NCBI GenBank assembly: GCA_947095535.1
Contig: OX352774.1
Location: forward strand, 496,001-560,000
Direction: 5' to 3'
From: Poecilobothrus nobilitatus
Taxonomy: Eukaryota; Arthropoda; Insecta; Diptera; Dolichopodidae
Length of the DNA: 64,000 nucleotides
Made by a program: the position numbers and the translations under genes. Of the stretch, positions 22,741 to 33,765 are shown one piece after another. Numbering within the stretch: the first letter of the stretch is position 1; every line of letters starts with the position of its first letter. The notes under the pieces were generated by a model. It searched no databases, had not been told where the DNA came from, and saw only the letters and a program-made list of their open reading frames with translations.

Positions 22741-22749
22741 TGTTGTTTG

Positions 22750-23892
22750 TATTTGATCGCGAGTGTTTTAATGGCGTATTGACTAAAGTTTTTTTCGAAA
22801 AAATCTAGTAGTCTAAATTTTGTTGCCGAATGTAAGGTGTTGTAGATTATAAATATTTTGTGAATTTTTTCTTTTATCTAGGTCATTTTCTGAAATATTA
22901 ACTGCCATTATTCTTAAGTGCTCGTTTAGAGTGGCGTGTAGCGTTTCGATATCAAAATTGCCGGTTTTGTAATGAGCTGTCGTTGTATGCATATTTATTT
23001 GATTTTCCTTTAAAAATAGTGTAACTGCATTATGTAATATGCACCTCTAGTTATCATAAATTAGTTTCTTCATTTTTCCAAGGAATCTTATTCTCTCTTT
23101 GACTGCCTTTAATGTTGAGACCCAAGTTCTGTCGTTTAGTCGATGCAAAGCGGCATACTTAAGAATTTGTCAATTTTGGTGAGGTACATAACATTTCTTT
23201 GCGGAAACCATATGTCCATGTAGACAATGTCGTTAAATTGCATTGCAGTTTCGCTAACGTGAAAAGGGATTTTTATAGGATGACGGTAGAACTTGGCTAA
23301 GAGATAAGCTTCGCAATTATTGATAACTTTTGTAATTAGGTGTACCATATTGGGGAAAAAATATTTTATTTTTAATTCGGCAAATATTACATTTATGCCT
23401 CGATGACTTTTTTTGATCGTGTTCTTTTTTTATTATTGTTATAATTTCATTTTTGTCTACACCATCCCTTAATTTCATATTTGATTTTAAAAGCTTAAGG
23501 TTTTTGTTATTTGAAAATTGGTTTATGTAAACTTTCTGAACCTTAACGAATAGGTCATTTTCTTTGCAGTAAATGCACATCAATCCTTTTTTTAACAGGA
23601 TTATTTTTAATAGTTCTAAGAAATTGGTATTTTTTGTTACTGTAATGTAATTTTGATACCTTTTGTGAATAATTTTAGTTATAAATTTTTCGTTATTTCC
23701 GTAAGTTAAGTGAATTTGATTCTTATAAATATTTACGCATTTGTCAGTTACACTAATATGGTTTATACTATCACTTATAGCGCTATGAGCCGTACTAATA
23801 ATGAACCTGACTTCAACGTCAAGACTACTGGTTTCGTCTTTATCCTGATTCAAATCATTATTTAATATTTCTACGTAATTTTGATTGTGCAT
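22750..23892 (-). pseudogene. Gypsy integrase region, broken
   Basis: The piece open from 23892 to 23317 (191 codons) ends with an H...HKCNIC-type zinc-binding motif near 23390-23410. The next piece (23348-23136) has DIWFPQRNVMYLTKIDKF, containing the first catalytic Asp of the integrase core. A third piece down to about 22750 reads FLKENQINMHTTTAHYKTGN and then ETLHATLNEHLRIM, matching the second half of the core around its catalytic Glu position. The core is split over several frames. Confidence 0.75.
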
Positions 23893-24200
23893 CCGCGACC
23901 TTGTTTTCCTTTCTCTTTAAATACGTTATTTCAAAGTCATATTCATTTAATGTAATTTTCCATCTTTGGATCTTCATGTTTGGTTCTTTTATACCGTTTA
24001 ACCACATCAAAGCAGATGTTATGCAGATGTTAAATTTACGATGATACAAGTATGTGCGGAAATATTTTACTGCCCATACGTTGGCTAAAAGCTCCTTTTC
24101 GATGACTGAATAATTTTTTTTTTTGGTTATTAAGCGTACGTGAAGAGTAACACACTGGGTGCCCTTTTTGGCTTAAAATTGCACCAATGGCATAGTTCGT
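23858..24200 (-). pseudogene. Gypsy RNase H domain, broken
   Basis: Minus-strand pieces: TNYAIGAILSQKGHPVCYSS, then YSVIEKELLANVWAVKYFRT, YLYHRKFNICITSALMWLN and KITLNEYDFEITYLKRKENK followed by VADAQSKL (an active enzyme would have VADALSR). The frame changes near 24050-24120. The order and motifs are those of the RNase H after a Gypsy RT. Confidence 0.75.
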
Positions 24201-25100
24201 CGCGTCAGGGTAAATTTTTTTTAGAGAAATCGGGTCTTTTCAAGATCGGTTCGCTCGTTCGGAGCAGTTTCAATTTAAAGGCGTCAATATATTGTTCGTC
24301 GTTTACGTTAACTTTCGATTTGCCTTTAAGAAATTTGATCATCGGGTATGCTACCTTAGAATAGTCTTTGAAAAATTTCCGGTAATAGCCGGTAATTCCT
24401 AAAAATTGTTTTATTTCCTTAGCTGTAGTAGATAGTTTTAGAGACTTAATAGTCGCTAATTTACTTTCGTCGGATTTTATTCCCTCCATAGTTATGATAT
24501 GGCCCAAACATTTGCGCACTGCCATTTATTTACGTTTATTTTTAAATTAGACTCTCTTAATATTTTAACAATTTTTGTAAGTGATTCTAGGTGTTCGCTA
24601 GAACTAGTTGAAAACACTAGTTAGTCGTCTAGGTATACTACGCAGATTTTATTAATGAAATCTTTCAGTAAGTTATTTAAAAGTTTTTGAAAATTTGCCG
24701 GGGCATTCTTCAGCCCGAATGGCATTCGTGTGAACTCATAATGCCCACTACTAGTGGAAAAGGCTGTTTTCTCTCTATCTCCAGATCGAAGTCGATCTGG
24801 TGAAATCCTTTGGTAACTTATCGAAAAGTTCTTCTGTGTGAGGCATTGGAAATCTATCGACTATAGTTTGCTCATTCAATTTCCTATAATCGATGACGAT
24901 TCGCCAATTTTGCTCACCTCAATTATCGATCTTTTTGGTACGACGTATGGTCTGTTACTAGGTACTATAATTTTCTGATCCAGCATCTCTTTTATTTGTT
25001 TATTGACCTCTTCCCGGTGTATTACTGGATACCTATATAATTTACTATAAATGCAGCTATTGTCTTTAGTAATAATTCAATGCTTTATTTCGCTGGCGAA
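24201..25100 (-). pseudogene. Gypsy reverse transcriptase, broken
   Basis: Motifs on the minus strand: [19 protein letters not shown] (about 24740-24680), the catalytic CVVYLDD (about 24645-24625) directly followed by a stop codon where the next residue should be, then KCLGHIITMEGIKSDESK and FLGITGYYRKFFKDYSKVAY in the thumb/connection region (24525-24330). The active-site residues remain, but several stops and frameshifts precede and follow them. Confidence 0.82.
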
Positions 25101-25914
25101 CGTTAAGTAATCGCCGTTGTTATAAAAAATATCTTTGTAGTGGCTAAGGAGATGCTTTAATTTAGAGACATCTTTTTCGTTTAGATGTTTTGCTATATTT
25201 TGAAATTGATCTTCACTTTTATTTATTTCATGATGCAGGATTTATGAGGTTACTTCATCACGAAATTGTGAGTATTTTTCCTCGCCAGTATTTAAGTAAA
25301 TGCGTATATGGGCATCGTCGATCAATAGACACATGTTTTTATAGTCAATTATTGGGTTAAGCTCTGTTAGGATGTTGTTACCTATTATACCGTCAAATGT
25401 TTCGTGGAAATCATATTCCAAAAACCTGACAAAATAATCTAGTTTATTAAATTCTTTAAATAAGGGAAATGTATATAGGATATTGGAATTTATGTTTCTA
25501 TTTAAAACTCTTAAAACGAATTTGTTTGTATGGACTTTCCATTTAGGGTTGCAGATACTTGGGTTATTCAGCCCTCGTATCTATAATAAACCTTAATTTT
25601 TTGATAGGGGTTTCGATAACTGTATAGGGAAGTTGTTTTGGCGGTTTATACGAAAATTTCGTTGAGGGCGATTTTGGTTAGTATGTCCATGGGCTCATAA
25701 TGTTCAACTTGGTGTCTATAGCTCGGATTTTGATTGTTTTCATAATAATTGTTACAATTATTAGTTTCTCGTAAATTTTGTGGAAAATTTTCATGTATTC
25801 GATTAATTTGACAATGTTGTGCCAATCTTGTATGACCGCTATTATTTGAATTTTGATGGTTTCCGTAATTATTATTACGATTATTAAATTTCCGTGAATT
25901 TTGAAAATTTTCAT
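25100..25914 (-). pseudogene. Gypsy gag tail and protease region, broken
   Basis: Minus-strand reading gives an Asn/His-rich gag tail with internal duplication (NNNYGNHQNSNN and NCNNYYENNQNP, about 25880-25740). Then come short pieces resembling the C-terminal half of a Gypsy aspartic protease: EYDFHETFDGIIGNNILTEL followed by DYKNMCLLID (about 25420-25320). No D-S/T-G catalytic triad could be read. Heavily mutated. Confidence 0.6.
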
Positions 25915-25931
25915 GTGTTCGATTAATTTCT

Positions 25932-26440
25932 CTATGTGAGTTTCTCTATATTTGAGTTTTCTCTATAAGTAATTCTAAAATTAGTACTGTTTTTGGAATT
26001 TTTGAAAAGGTTTCTTTGCGTCTGCCTAGAGTAAGAATAGTGAACGTACCCGTTTTGTTCGATTATTTCATATGCGCTTTCAATAGCGTTAGGATATCTG
26101 GCTATAATTACACTCCTTACTGGTTCTGGTAACCCTTGTTTAAAGTCGTGCAATGCAATTCTCGCATTACTTTCAGTGTTATTGTTGTTACTCCTATTAT
26201 CTGGTAAATGTCTTGTGTTTAGTCTGCTCAGTGAATGTGTTAACTCTTTATAAAAATTTTGTATTATTGTATTACAACGACATAGTCTGATTTGGTCGAT
26301 TAGTTGTGCAGTGGGAATGTTTTCTCCATGATTTGAGAGAGCTTGTGTCGCCATTAAATGGAGATATGCAGTTGAGGCTGCTAGTAATGAGTTGATATTT
26401 TTCTGTAATACTGAGATTTTCTATTTTTTTTCTTTTCCAA
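25932..26440 (-). pseudogene. Gypsy gag fragment
   Basis: The longest piece is 140 codons (26354-25932). The same frame stays open upstream for about 25 codons (NINSLLAASTAYLHL), so the first Met is not the true start. The block ALHDFKQGLPEPVRSVIIAR followed by YEIIEQNGYVHYS resembles the conserved capsid C-terminal region of Gypsy-type gag proteins. It breaks into other frames at about 25930. Confidence 0.7.
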
Positions 26441-27592
26441 TACAAACAAGGTAGTAAAATATTTTCAATGCGTTGGATTAAATTTCAAATTTACTTGACT
26501 TTAATAAATTATAAAAACAAATTTTTTATTTTAGATAAATTTTATTAAAAATTTAATTGTGGAATTGTAGTAAAATGAAAAACGTAATTTCTACTACAAC
26601 ATTCCGTTTCAACACTATTCCTACTTTCTATCTATAATACTTTCGTATAATTATTATAAATGTTAATATTGCTATAGAACATTTCCCTTTAAATGTCTTT
26701 AAATAAATTTTTTCCTTTTTTCGACTTTCTAGTTTTAATTTAAATAAAATGCTGGAATATTTTAAATGAATGAAAATTTAATAAATTAAAATGGAAAATT
26801 TAGAACAGTCTAAATTAATTACTTCAATCAAACAATCTTTTATTTACTAATTACTTCAATCAAAGCAATGTTATTATTTCAATTAAAATTCAATTTCTTA
26901 ATAAATAAGTATTAATCATATTACCACAATATGGTAGGATTTGCTTTTAGTTTATAAAATGGAAATAATTAAAATTTTTGGTAAGTTGGTTAATTGAAAT
27001 GAAAGCCATAGAAAAATTTTTATTTTTTATAAAACTTCTCAGTAAACAATAATATTTTTCTATTGATCAGTAATGTTATGTGAGTTAATTAAAAATATTT
27101 TTTTTGATAGCACAATTTTTTGTACAATTTTTTTTTAATTCATTTTGAATACGAAGTTACACCATTGTTTTGAACTAGTTCAGAAAAAAACAACGAGTTT
27201 TTAATATAGAAGTTTTAGAATTTGTTTGCATACTCTTCTTTAATTTTGCTGTATTTAAAAATTTTTTTTTGTAAAATAAAAATTATACTTAGATTTGTGA
27301 ATCCAAATATTTGTATTGTTTTTTTTTCTTTATTCTGAATATATTCTATTTTTTTTTTTTTTTTTTTTGATACAATGAAGTAAAAGTTTCCTTGTTTTTC
27401 TTTGTTTTTTTTTTTTTGATTAATTTAAAAAAATATTATAGTAAAATTAAAGGAATTCATTATTATATTACTAAAATTTTATTTGTAAATTTAATTATTT
27501 GTATTTTTGTTTAAAAATTTTTTTTATTCTTTTCGTGTTACAATATTATAAGTAGCTCATATATACTATTAATTAATATATATATTTTTTTA
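26441..27592. other. A+T-rich stretch with long poly-T runs, no gene seen
   Basis: No gene or RNA signal. Long T runs occur at about 27350-27370 and 27407-27418. It could contain the 5' LTR/leader of the Gypsy element, but no LTR pair was found. Confidence 0.4.
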
Positions 27593-27770
27593 ATGCATTT
27601 CTCTGCCACATAAATGTGGACAGGAAATTACACAGTCTTTCCTGTTCAGGCGTGACTGTAAATGTCGTAAGGGGAATAACTCTTACGACGTGTGTGGGAC
27701 TCGAACCCACACTCCCTCGGTGTTTACAGCGTATTTTATACGCTCTTACCCACTAGGCCACCGAGGCCCC
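27593..27770 (-). mobile_element. tRNA-derived SINE, copy 3 (best preserved)
   Basis: On the minus strand the element starts GGGGCCTCGGTGGCCTAGTG with an A box at about 27735-27765. It has a B box GGGTTCGAGTCCCACAC at 27697-27713, a body with an inverted pair around CGTCGTAAGAGTTATTCCCC and ACGAC, and ends ATGCATTAAAAAAA. Short flanks AATTAATAT on both sides may be the target-site duplication. The head looks like a tRNA with a long extra arm, but I could not assign the amino acid. Confidence 0.92.
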
Positions 27771-28235
27771 AAATTAATATTTTATTTATTACAACTTTGT
27801 AAAACTATTATTAATCTCACACAAAAAAAATTTTATTTTTTAAAATAAAAAAAAAATAGATATTAAATATTACAAAATTCCTTAATTTCTAACTTTTACC
27901 TTAGTTTATAGTTTCTACCTTGTTCTTCTACTGCCTCTTAAATTATTCTTATTTTTTCTTCAAATTTAATTTGGGTAAATAAATTACTAATCGGTGATTT
28001 TCTTGCTTGCTACTTTAGTTTATTCATTGGCTTTAACACTTGTTTCCTCTTTTCTTAAATTTAGTTGAATTTAGATGTGTGACAACCATATAAGATTTTA
28101 ATTGTAAGTTCATTAAAAGATGTAAATGTATTTTGTAATATGCAGCTGTTCTTTCATTAATTTCTAATTTCAATAATTATATGACGTTTTCTGTCTTTTT
28201 TTTTTTTTTTTTTGAACTGTTGAACAAAACTACAA
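27771..28235. other. No gene seen
   Basis: A+T-rich DNA with a T run near 28197-28213. Nothing recognisable. Confidence 0.4.
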
Positions 28236-28400
28236 AACTAAATATTATAAATCAAAATTGCGCCTGGCTAGGGGTAATGGCAAGAAAGAATGGGTCATAG
28301 TGAACAATTTACTTAATAAATCTAGAAATTGTAAAGAAAAAATTAATAATAGTCTATGCTTAAATGATGAAATAGTTTTTGAGTCTGGAGCTAAAACAAA
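28236..28400 (+). pseudogene. Jockey/CR1-like LINE ORF2 linker fragment, plus strand
   Basis: Matches 46090-46270: the order TATTATAAATCAAAATTGCG, then GGTAATGGCAAGAAAGAATG and the stretch encoding FESGAK. It ends at about 28400 and is followed by the same family in the opposite orientation. Confidence 0.8.
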
Positions 28401-28479
28401 TGCAATACACTTTTATTAAAAATGTGGCAAAGGACATCCACTATATTAAATGAAATTTTCTTCAAAAAATAAGCCGAAA

Positions 28480-28980
28480 AGGAGTTACAAGTGGAAGAGT
28501 TACTATTCTTAAGTGAAAGTAAGTATGACGTACTTCCAAAGAAGTAAATAAATTAAACACAAATGTATTATGAACGTAATCCGATGCCAAACATTTACAA
28601 TAATTATTTATTTTACAATTATCCTTAACTACTTTTTTACCTATACTTGAAAAAAAAAATATTAAAAGCATTTGCTTTAGCTCCAGACTCAAAAACTTTT
28701 TCATCATTTAAGCATAGACTATTATTAATTTTTTCTTTACAATTTCTAGATTTATTAAGTTTTTTGATTTAATTTTGATTTATAATATTTAGTTTTGTAA
28801 TTATTAACCTGCAACGAAAGTTTTTTACACATTCTTTTATATCGATTTCTAAGGTTACTATTATTTGGGTACTTCTTAACTTTTTTGTACATTTTATTTT
28901 TTAAGTTAATTTTATTTAACAAATGAGAATTAATCCAAGGTTTAAGTTTTTTTGTTGTTATATTATTTATATTGTCACAT
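28480..28980 (-). pseudogene. Jockey/CR1-like LINE ORF2 linker fragment, minus strand
   Basis: The reverse complement matches 45945-46410, encoding FFSSIGKKVVKDNCKINNYC, then KCLASDYVHNTFVFNLFTSL, and ends past the LEVR residues where the 46-kb copy stops. Compared with that copy it lacks the short NCAWLMAG...-type stretch (junction near 28765). With the plus-strand piece at 28236-28400 it forms an inverted pair. Confidence 0.8.
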
Positions 28981-29266
28981 AATCGTGCGTATAAGCATCA
29001 TGTAATGTTACATAATGCTACAAATGCAAGCACCACATAATGTTATATAATTTTATGCTAAATGTAATCAAGACATATAAATAATTAAAATCGTATAATC
29101 AAATAAAATGACATGTATAAATTGTATTGATTCCTAAAATCGTAATCGACCATAACGCATTATTTTTAACGATCGTGGCACGCCTGTTCCTAATATGCAC
29201 AAATGTACCGTTTTTAGTTTAAGAAAATAATTGTTAATCATGTGTTTTTCTAATTTTAATAAATAA
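28981..29266. other. No gene seen
   Basis: A+T-rich with short imperfect repeats of ACATAATG (28985-29050). Nothing else recognisable. Confidence 0.4.
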
Positions 29267-29299
29267 CTAGTATTCGCCCGCACCTCGAAATTCGAGGTG
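29267..29299 (-). other. Helitron-type 3' terminus (hairpin + CTAG)
   Basis: Perfect palindromic hairpin of 19 nt, 10-nt spacer and CTAG end, followed by T on the minus strand, as expected for an A/T target. Hairpin and CTRR spacing match known Helitron ends. Confidence 0.6.
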
Positions 29300-29660
29300 T
29301 TTTAATTAGCAATTACAATACAATATATACAGTATAGTTTCTTTATGATTTTATTTAAAATGTAAAAATACAATTTTCAATAATTAGCCTTTATGAATTT
29401 AAAATTTCTTTGTAAATGATATTTTTTATAAAAACACGATTATTATCATCTTTTAGAAGTTGCCCTTGACTTAATGAGTATTGGAAACTCAATATATACC
29501 TATTATATATGTATATATTATAAGAAGCCTAAGATGGTAAATCATTGAGTAAAAGAGTTTTAAATATCTATTAATACAGATTAAATATTATGATGATATT
29601 ATCATATGTAAGAATTTATTTCGTTTAAAATATAAAAAAAAAAAACAAAAAAAAAAAAAA

Positions 29661-29735
29661 CAGAACTGGATCGAACTTGCAAAATCAAAAAGCAACTATT
29701 AAAAACCCCACACTCTACCGCTGTACTAAATACTA
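29661..29735 (-). other. tRNA-like unit 1 (diverged)
   Basis: On the minus strand an A-box-like GTACAGCGGTAGAGTGTGGGG and a B-box-like AAGTTCGATCCAG remain. A T run follows on the minus strand (29638-29660), which could act as a Pol III terminator. It lacks proper acceptor and T-stem pairing. Confidence 0.55.
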
Positions 29736-30165
29736 AACTCAAATTCTAATCTTTATATTCAGTTATATTGTGAAATTCCTACTCCTACCATACAACCAAT
29801 ATTTTAAAATTTTTAATCCAAAAGAAAAATAAAACAAAAATTTAACGGAATCAAAGAGCGTCTTTTTTAAAAATGTATAATATAGGTATAGATTATACAT
29901 ACTATATGATACATATGTATATACTTTACATGGGTTTTTTATAAAAATGGAAAATTATTAATGAAAATCAGAAAATTTTGGAAAAATATTAATTTTGTAA
30001 GATGGCTATACTGAATATTTATCATTTAAAAAGAAAAAAATTTGGTTGGTAAATCATTGAGTAAAATGGTTTTAAATGTCTGTCATTTACAGATTAAATA
30101 TTATGATGATATGTAAGAATTTATTTCATATAAAATATTAGAAATAAAAAAAAAAAAAAAAAAAA

Positions 30166-30247
30166 TAGAATAGAATCGAACTTGTGAACTAAACACTTCT
30201 CATCAAGTTTAAGAAGCGGCCACTCTACCACTGCACCAAACTCCCCA
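30166..30247 (-). other. tRNA-like unit 2
   Basis: Minus strand: GGGGAGTTTGGTGCAGTGG starts an A box (TGGTGCAGTGGTAGAGTGGC), with the B box AAGTTCGATTCTA downstream and then a T run of about 20. The T stem does not pair well, so this is tRNA-derived rather than a working tRNA. It has an insert of three nucleotides (ATC at about 30202) relative to units 3 and 4. Confidence 0.65.
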
Positions 30248-30688
30248 CTAAAGTTTTGACGTTTATGTTCAATTATATTGTGAAATTTCTATTTCCCAAC
30301 ATCCAAACTATATTTTAAAATTTTTTTTATGTTTTTAGAAAAACAACAAAACAAAATTTAAAATTCAAATAAAATAGCGTCGTTTTTGAATATGTATATT
30401 ATAGGTATAGATTATACATACTATATGATACATATGTATATACTTTACATGGGTTTTTTATAAAAATGGAAAATTATTAATGAAAATCAGAAAATTTTGG
30501 AAAAATATTAATTTTGTAAGATGGCTATACTGAATATTTATCATTTAAAAAGAAAAAATGAAAGTTGGTTGGTAAATCATTGAGTAAAATGGTTTGAAAT
30601 GTCTGTCATTTACAGATTAAATATTATGATGATATGTAAGAATTTATTTCATATAAAATATTAGAAATAAAAAAAAAAAAAAAAAAAA

Positions 30689-30767
30689 TAGAATAGAATC
30701 GAACTTGTGAACTAAACACTTCTCAAGTTTAAGAAGCCGCCACTCTACCACTGCACCAAACTCCCCA
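30689..30767 (-). other. tRNA-like unit 3
   Basis: Same structure as unit 2 with a one-base change in the D-arm side (GCCGCC for GCGGCC on the plus strand), followed on the minus strand by a T run. Confidence 0.65.
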
Positions 30768-31224
30768 CTAAAGTTTTGACGTTTATGTTCAATTATATTG
30801 TGAAATTTCTATTTCCCACCATCCAAACTATATTTTAAAATTTTTTTTATGTTTTTAGAAAAACAACAAAACAAAATTTAAAATTCAACGGAATAAAAGA
30901 GCGTCGTTTTTGAATATCTATATTATAGGTATAGATTATACATATTATATGATACATATGTATATACTTTACATGGGTTTTTTATAAAAATGGAAAATTA
31001 TTAATGAAAATCAGAAAATTTTGGAAAAATATTAATTTTGTAAGATGGCTATACTGAATATTTATCATTTAAAAAGAAAAAAATGAAAGTTGGTTGGTAA
31101 ATCATTGAGTAAAATGGTTTTAAATGTCTGTCATTTACAGATTAAATATTATGATATGTAAGAATTTATTTCATATAAATCATTTTCATATAAAATATTA
31201 GAAATAAAAAAAAAAAAAAAAAAA

Positions 31225-31302
31225 TAGAATAGAATCGAACTTGTGAACTAAACACTTCTCAAGTTTAAGAAGCGGTCCCTCTACCACTGCACCAAACTCC
31301 CC
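31225..31302 (-). other. tRNA-like unit 4
   Basis: Same structure as units 2 and 3, with GCGGTCCCTC in place of GCGGCCACTC on the plus strand. A T run follows on the minus strand. Confidence 0.65.
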
Positions 31303-31699
31303 ACTAAAGTTTTGACGTTTATGTTCAATTATATTGTGAAATTTCTATTTCCCACCATCCAAACTATATTTTAAAATTTTTTTTATGTTTTTAGAAAAAC
31401 AACAAAACAAAATTTAAAATTCAACGGAATAAAAGAGCGTCGTTTTTGAATATCTATATTATAGGTATAGATTATACATATTATATGATACATATGTATA
31501 TACTTTACATGGATTTTTTATAAAAATGGAAAATTATTAATGAAAATCAGAAAATTTTGGAAAAATATTAATTTTGTAAGATGGCTATACTGAATATTTA
31601 TCATTTAAAAAGAAAAAATGAAAGTTGGTTGGTAAATCATTGAGTAAAATGGTTTTAAATGTCTGTCATTTACAGATTAAATATTATGATAAAGTTCTG

Positions 31700-32340
31700 G
31701 CAATCGAAGAGGGTAGTCGTATTTATTCTTTATTGGCAACGAGGATAAAAAAAAATAAATTAAAAATTTTTTTTTTTTTTCAAGTTAATAAATTAGTAAT
31801 AAATTAGTTTATTTTCAAAAAAAAAAAAGTAAGTGCAAAATTATTAAGAACTAATATTCCTTACATATTAAATACAATAAAATTTCAAAAAATATTATTA
31901 AGAAATAATATTACTTACATAAACCCATACATACTAAATACAAAAACACCAGTTTATAAACGTCCAAAAAAAAAAATTTTATAAGAAATAATATTACCTA
32001 CATAGGTACTAAATAATAAAAAAAAGTAAAATAAAACAATTTAAAACATTATTACTATTAAAATTGCTATATTGAAATCCAATAAAAATATTACTTTGTA
32101 GCTTCTATATAATTTACAAAAAAAACAGTTTTATAAATTTATAAAAAAAGAACAATAAACCAATAAAAATATTAATAATATTATGTGTAGTGTGTAACAC
32201 ATTGTGGCAAAAGCTATTACTCTTATAAAAAGTTAATATTTAATAAATAAAAAAAAAAAATCTTGAATTTTAATTAGATACAAACAGTTTAATTTTAATT
32301 CTAATAGAATTATTTGTATTTAGTAAAATTGAATTAGTAA
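31700..32340. other. A+T-rich stretch, no gene seen
   Basis: Very A-rich DNA with loose repeats of AGAAATAATATTACTTACAT (about 31850-32010). No coding or RNA gene signal. Confidence 0.4.
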
Positions 32341-32344
32341 AATT

Positions 32345-33765
32345 AAGGATTCTGAGTTTTCTGAACAAACATCACTTTTTTTCTAATTCTCAATTTGGCT
32401 TTAGGTCGAATCTATCTGCAGAAGATGCTCTGTTAGAATTTTGTAATGCTATACACAATGGAATTAATAATAGAAAAAAACGGCGGCCGTGTTTGTTGAT
32501 ATATGTAAGGTGTTCGATACAGTTGATCATAAAATTCTATTACATAAATTATATGAAACTGGTTTCAGAGGACACATGCATAAATGGTTTTCGTCCTATC
32601 TTTCACATAGAAAACAAAGAATACAATGGGAAAGTGTCTATAGTAATTTTTCAACTATTTCTCTTGGCGTTTCACAGGGCTCCATTTTGGTCCTATTCTT
32701 TTTTGATATTTATAAACTCTATTTTTCTTTAAAATTTAAAAGTAATTTAATAGCTTTCGCAGATGATATGTCTTGCACCTTTCATAGTAATACTTACTTT
32801 GACTTGATGACTGATATTAGTCACGATTTAGTATTGTTAAGACATTGGTTTGCTTCTCATAAAAAGTTGTTGAGTAAAAAAACAAAATTAATGATTTTTA
32901 GTATAAAAGGATATGGGGGTGAATTTGGTAATCTTGTTTATCATGGTGGTGATTGCAATAGAGTGCAGACTTCTTCAGATATATGTACTTATGCTAATAC
33001 TATTGAACTTAAAAAAATTTAATATTTAATATTAATATTTAAAAATTTAAATATGATGCTATTTGCTCTAAAAATTGCTTTCACATTGATATTGTTACAA
33101 AATTTAAATATCATGGGTTATTGGTTGATAATAAGCTAAATTGGTTTGACCACACCTTGTTTTTAAAAACCTTCTTATTGACGTCTGTCAGAATTATGCA
33201 CTTTCTAAAGAAGTTTTGTTCTAAGGAAGTTCTTACATGTATTTATTATGCATTAATTCACTCTAAGTTAAGTTATGGATTGGCGTGCTGGGAAAATGCT
33301 TGTAATATAAGATCGGGGCTTTAGTAATAGCAAAAAAACATATTATTAGGCTAATATGTAGAAAACCACGTCGTGAGCACAGTTTTTCCCTATTCAAGAA
33401 TCTTAATATACTGCCATTAAATCACCTGTATTTCTATAAAGTTTTAAATGTGTTTTAATAGAGGAGGTTATTTAATTAACAAAAACTCGACTTCGCATAA
33501 TATTAGAAGTAACAACCAAAATTTAGTGATAGTGCCATCATATAACACGCAACATTTTTGTAGATATTTTTTGGTAGTTGCTCCAAGAATTTTTAATAAA
33601 CTACCACATTCAATCAAATGCTTACGTCGTAACACCATATTTCTCAAAGCGGTGAAAGCTTAGCATTTTAACTTTAATCTTCTTGAGATTAATAATCTTT
33701 TAAATATATTATTATCGTGTTAATATTTTGTTGAATAATAAAGTTAATAAAAAAATAAAATAAAA
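32345..33765 (+). pseudogene. Jockey/CR1-like LINE reverse transcriptase and 3' end
   Basis: The plus strand reads HFFSNSQFGFRSNLSAEDAL (32370-32430), then after a frame change VFVDICKVFDTVDHKILLHK, which is motif A with its catalytic Asp. SLGVSQGSILVLFFF is motif B (PQGS altered to SQGS), and LIAFADDMSCTF is the catalytic loop with both Asp (about 32750). The C-terminal part at 33121-33663 (KLNWFDHTLFL, CIYYALIHSKLSYGLACWEN, FNKLPHSIK) closes the protein. Stops and frameshifts at 33020-33120 and 33324-33448 break it. An A-rich tail ends the element at about 33765. The endonuclease half is absent. Confidence 0.85.

Larger units (their letters stand above)
22750..26440 (-). mobile_element. Ty3/Gypsy LTR retrotransposon remnant
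   Basis: On the minus strand the order is gag (about 26440-25680), protease (about 25560-25300), reverse transcriptase (about 25100-24200), RNase H (24200-23858) and integrase (23890-22750). This is the Ty3/Gypsy order. Nearly every domain is broken by stops and frameshifts. No LTR pair and no envelope gene were recognised. This old copy is not functional. Confidence 0.85.
29267..31690 (-). mobile_element. Probable non-autonomous Helitron with internal tandem repeats
   Basis: On the minus strand the left border has the standard Helitron 3' layout: a perfect hairpin (29281-29299, CACCTCGAA / TTCGAGGTG), a 10-nt spacer, then CTAG (29267-29270) followed by T. The interior is repetitive and non-coding. 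The other end was not identified; the repeats stop abruptly at about 31690, used here as a provisional limit. No Rep/helicase coding sequence is present. Near 29329-29354 there is also an AGTATAGTTTCTTTATGAT stretch shared with the right end of the THAP element (about 7757-7775). Confidence 0.55.
29885..31690. repeat. Tandem array, unit about 520-536 bp
   Basis: The anchor GGTATAGATTATACATA recurs at 29885, 30404, 30928 and 31464 (spacing 519, 524 and 536 bp). Three full units plus a partial fourth are nearly identical. A more diverged unit precedes them at about 29490-29884. Each full unit includes the same A run, tRNA-like block and TTTTATAAAAATGGAAAATT block. Length differences come mostly from A-run length and small indels. 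Confidence 0.93.

Noticed and set aside
22750..26440. Intact endogenous retrovirus with envelope
   Set aside because: Only gag-pol traces of a Ty3/Gypsy element are readable, all broken; no envelope-like sequence or LTR pair was found.
29661..31302. The tRNA-like blocks as functional tRNA genes
   Set aside because: Boxes A and B are present, but T-stem and acceptor pairing are poor and copies sit in a tandem repeat; tRNA-derived repeats fit better.
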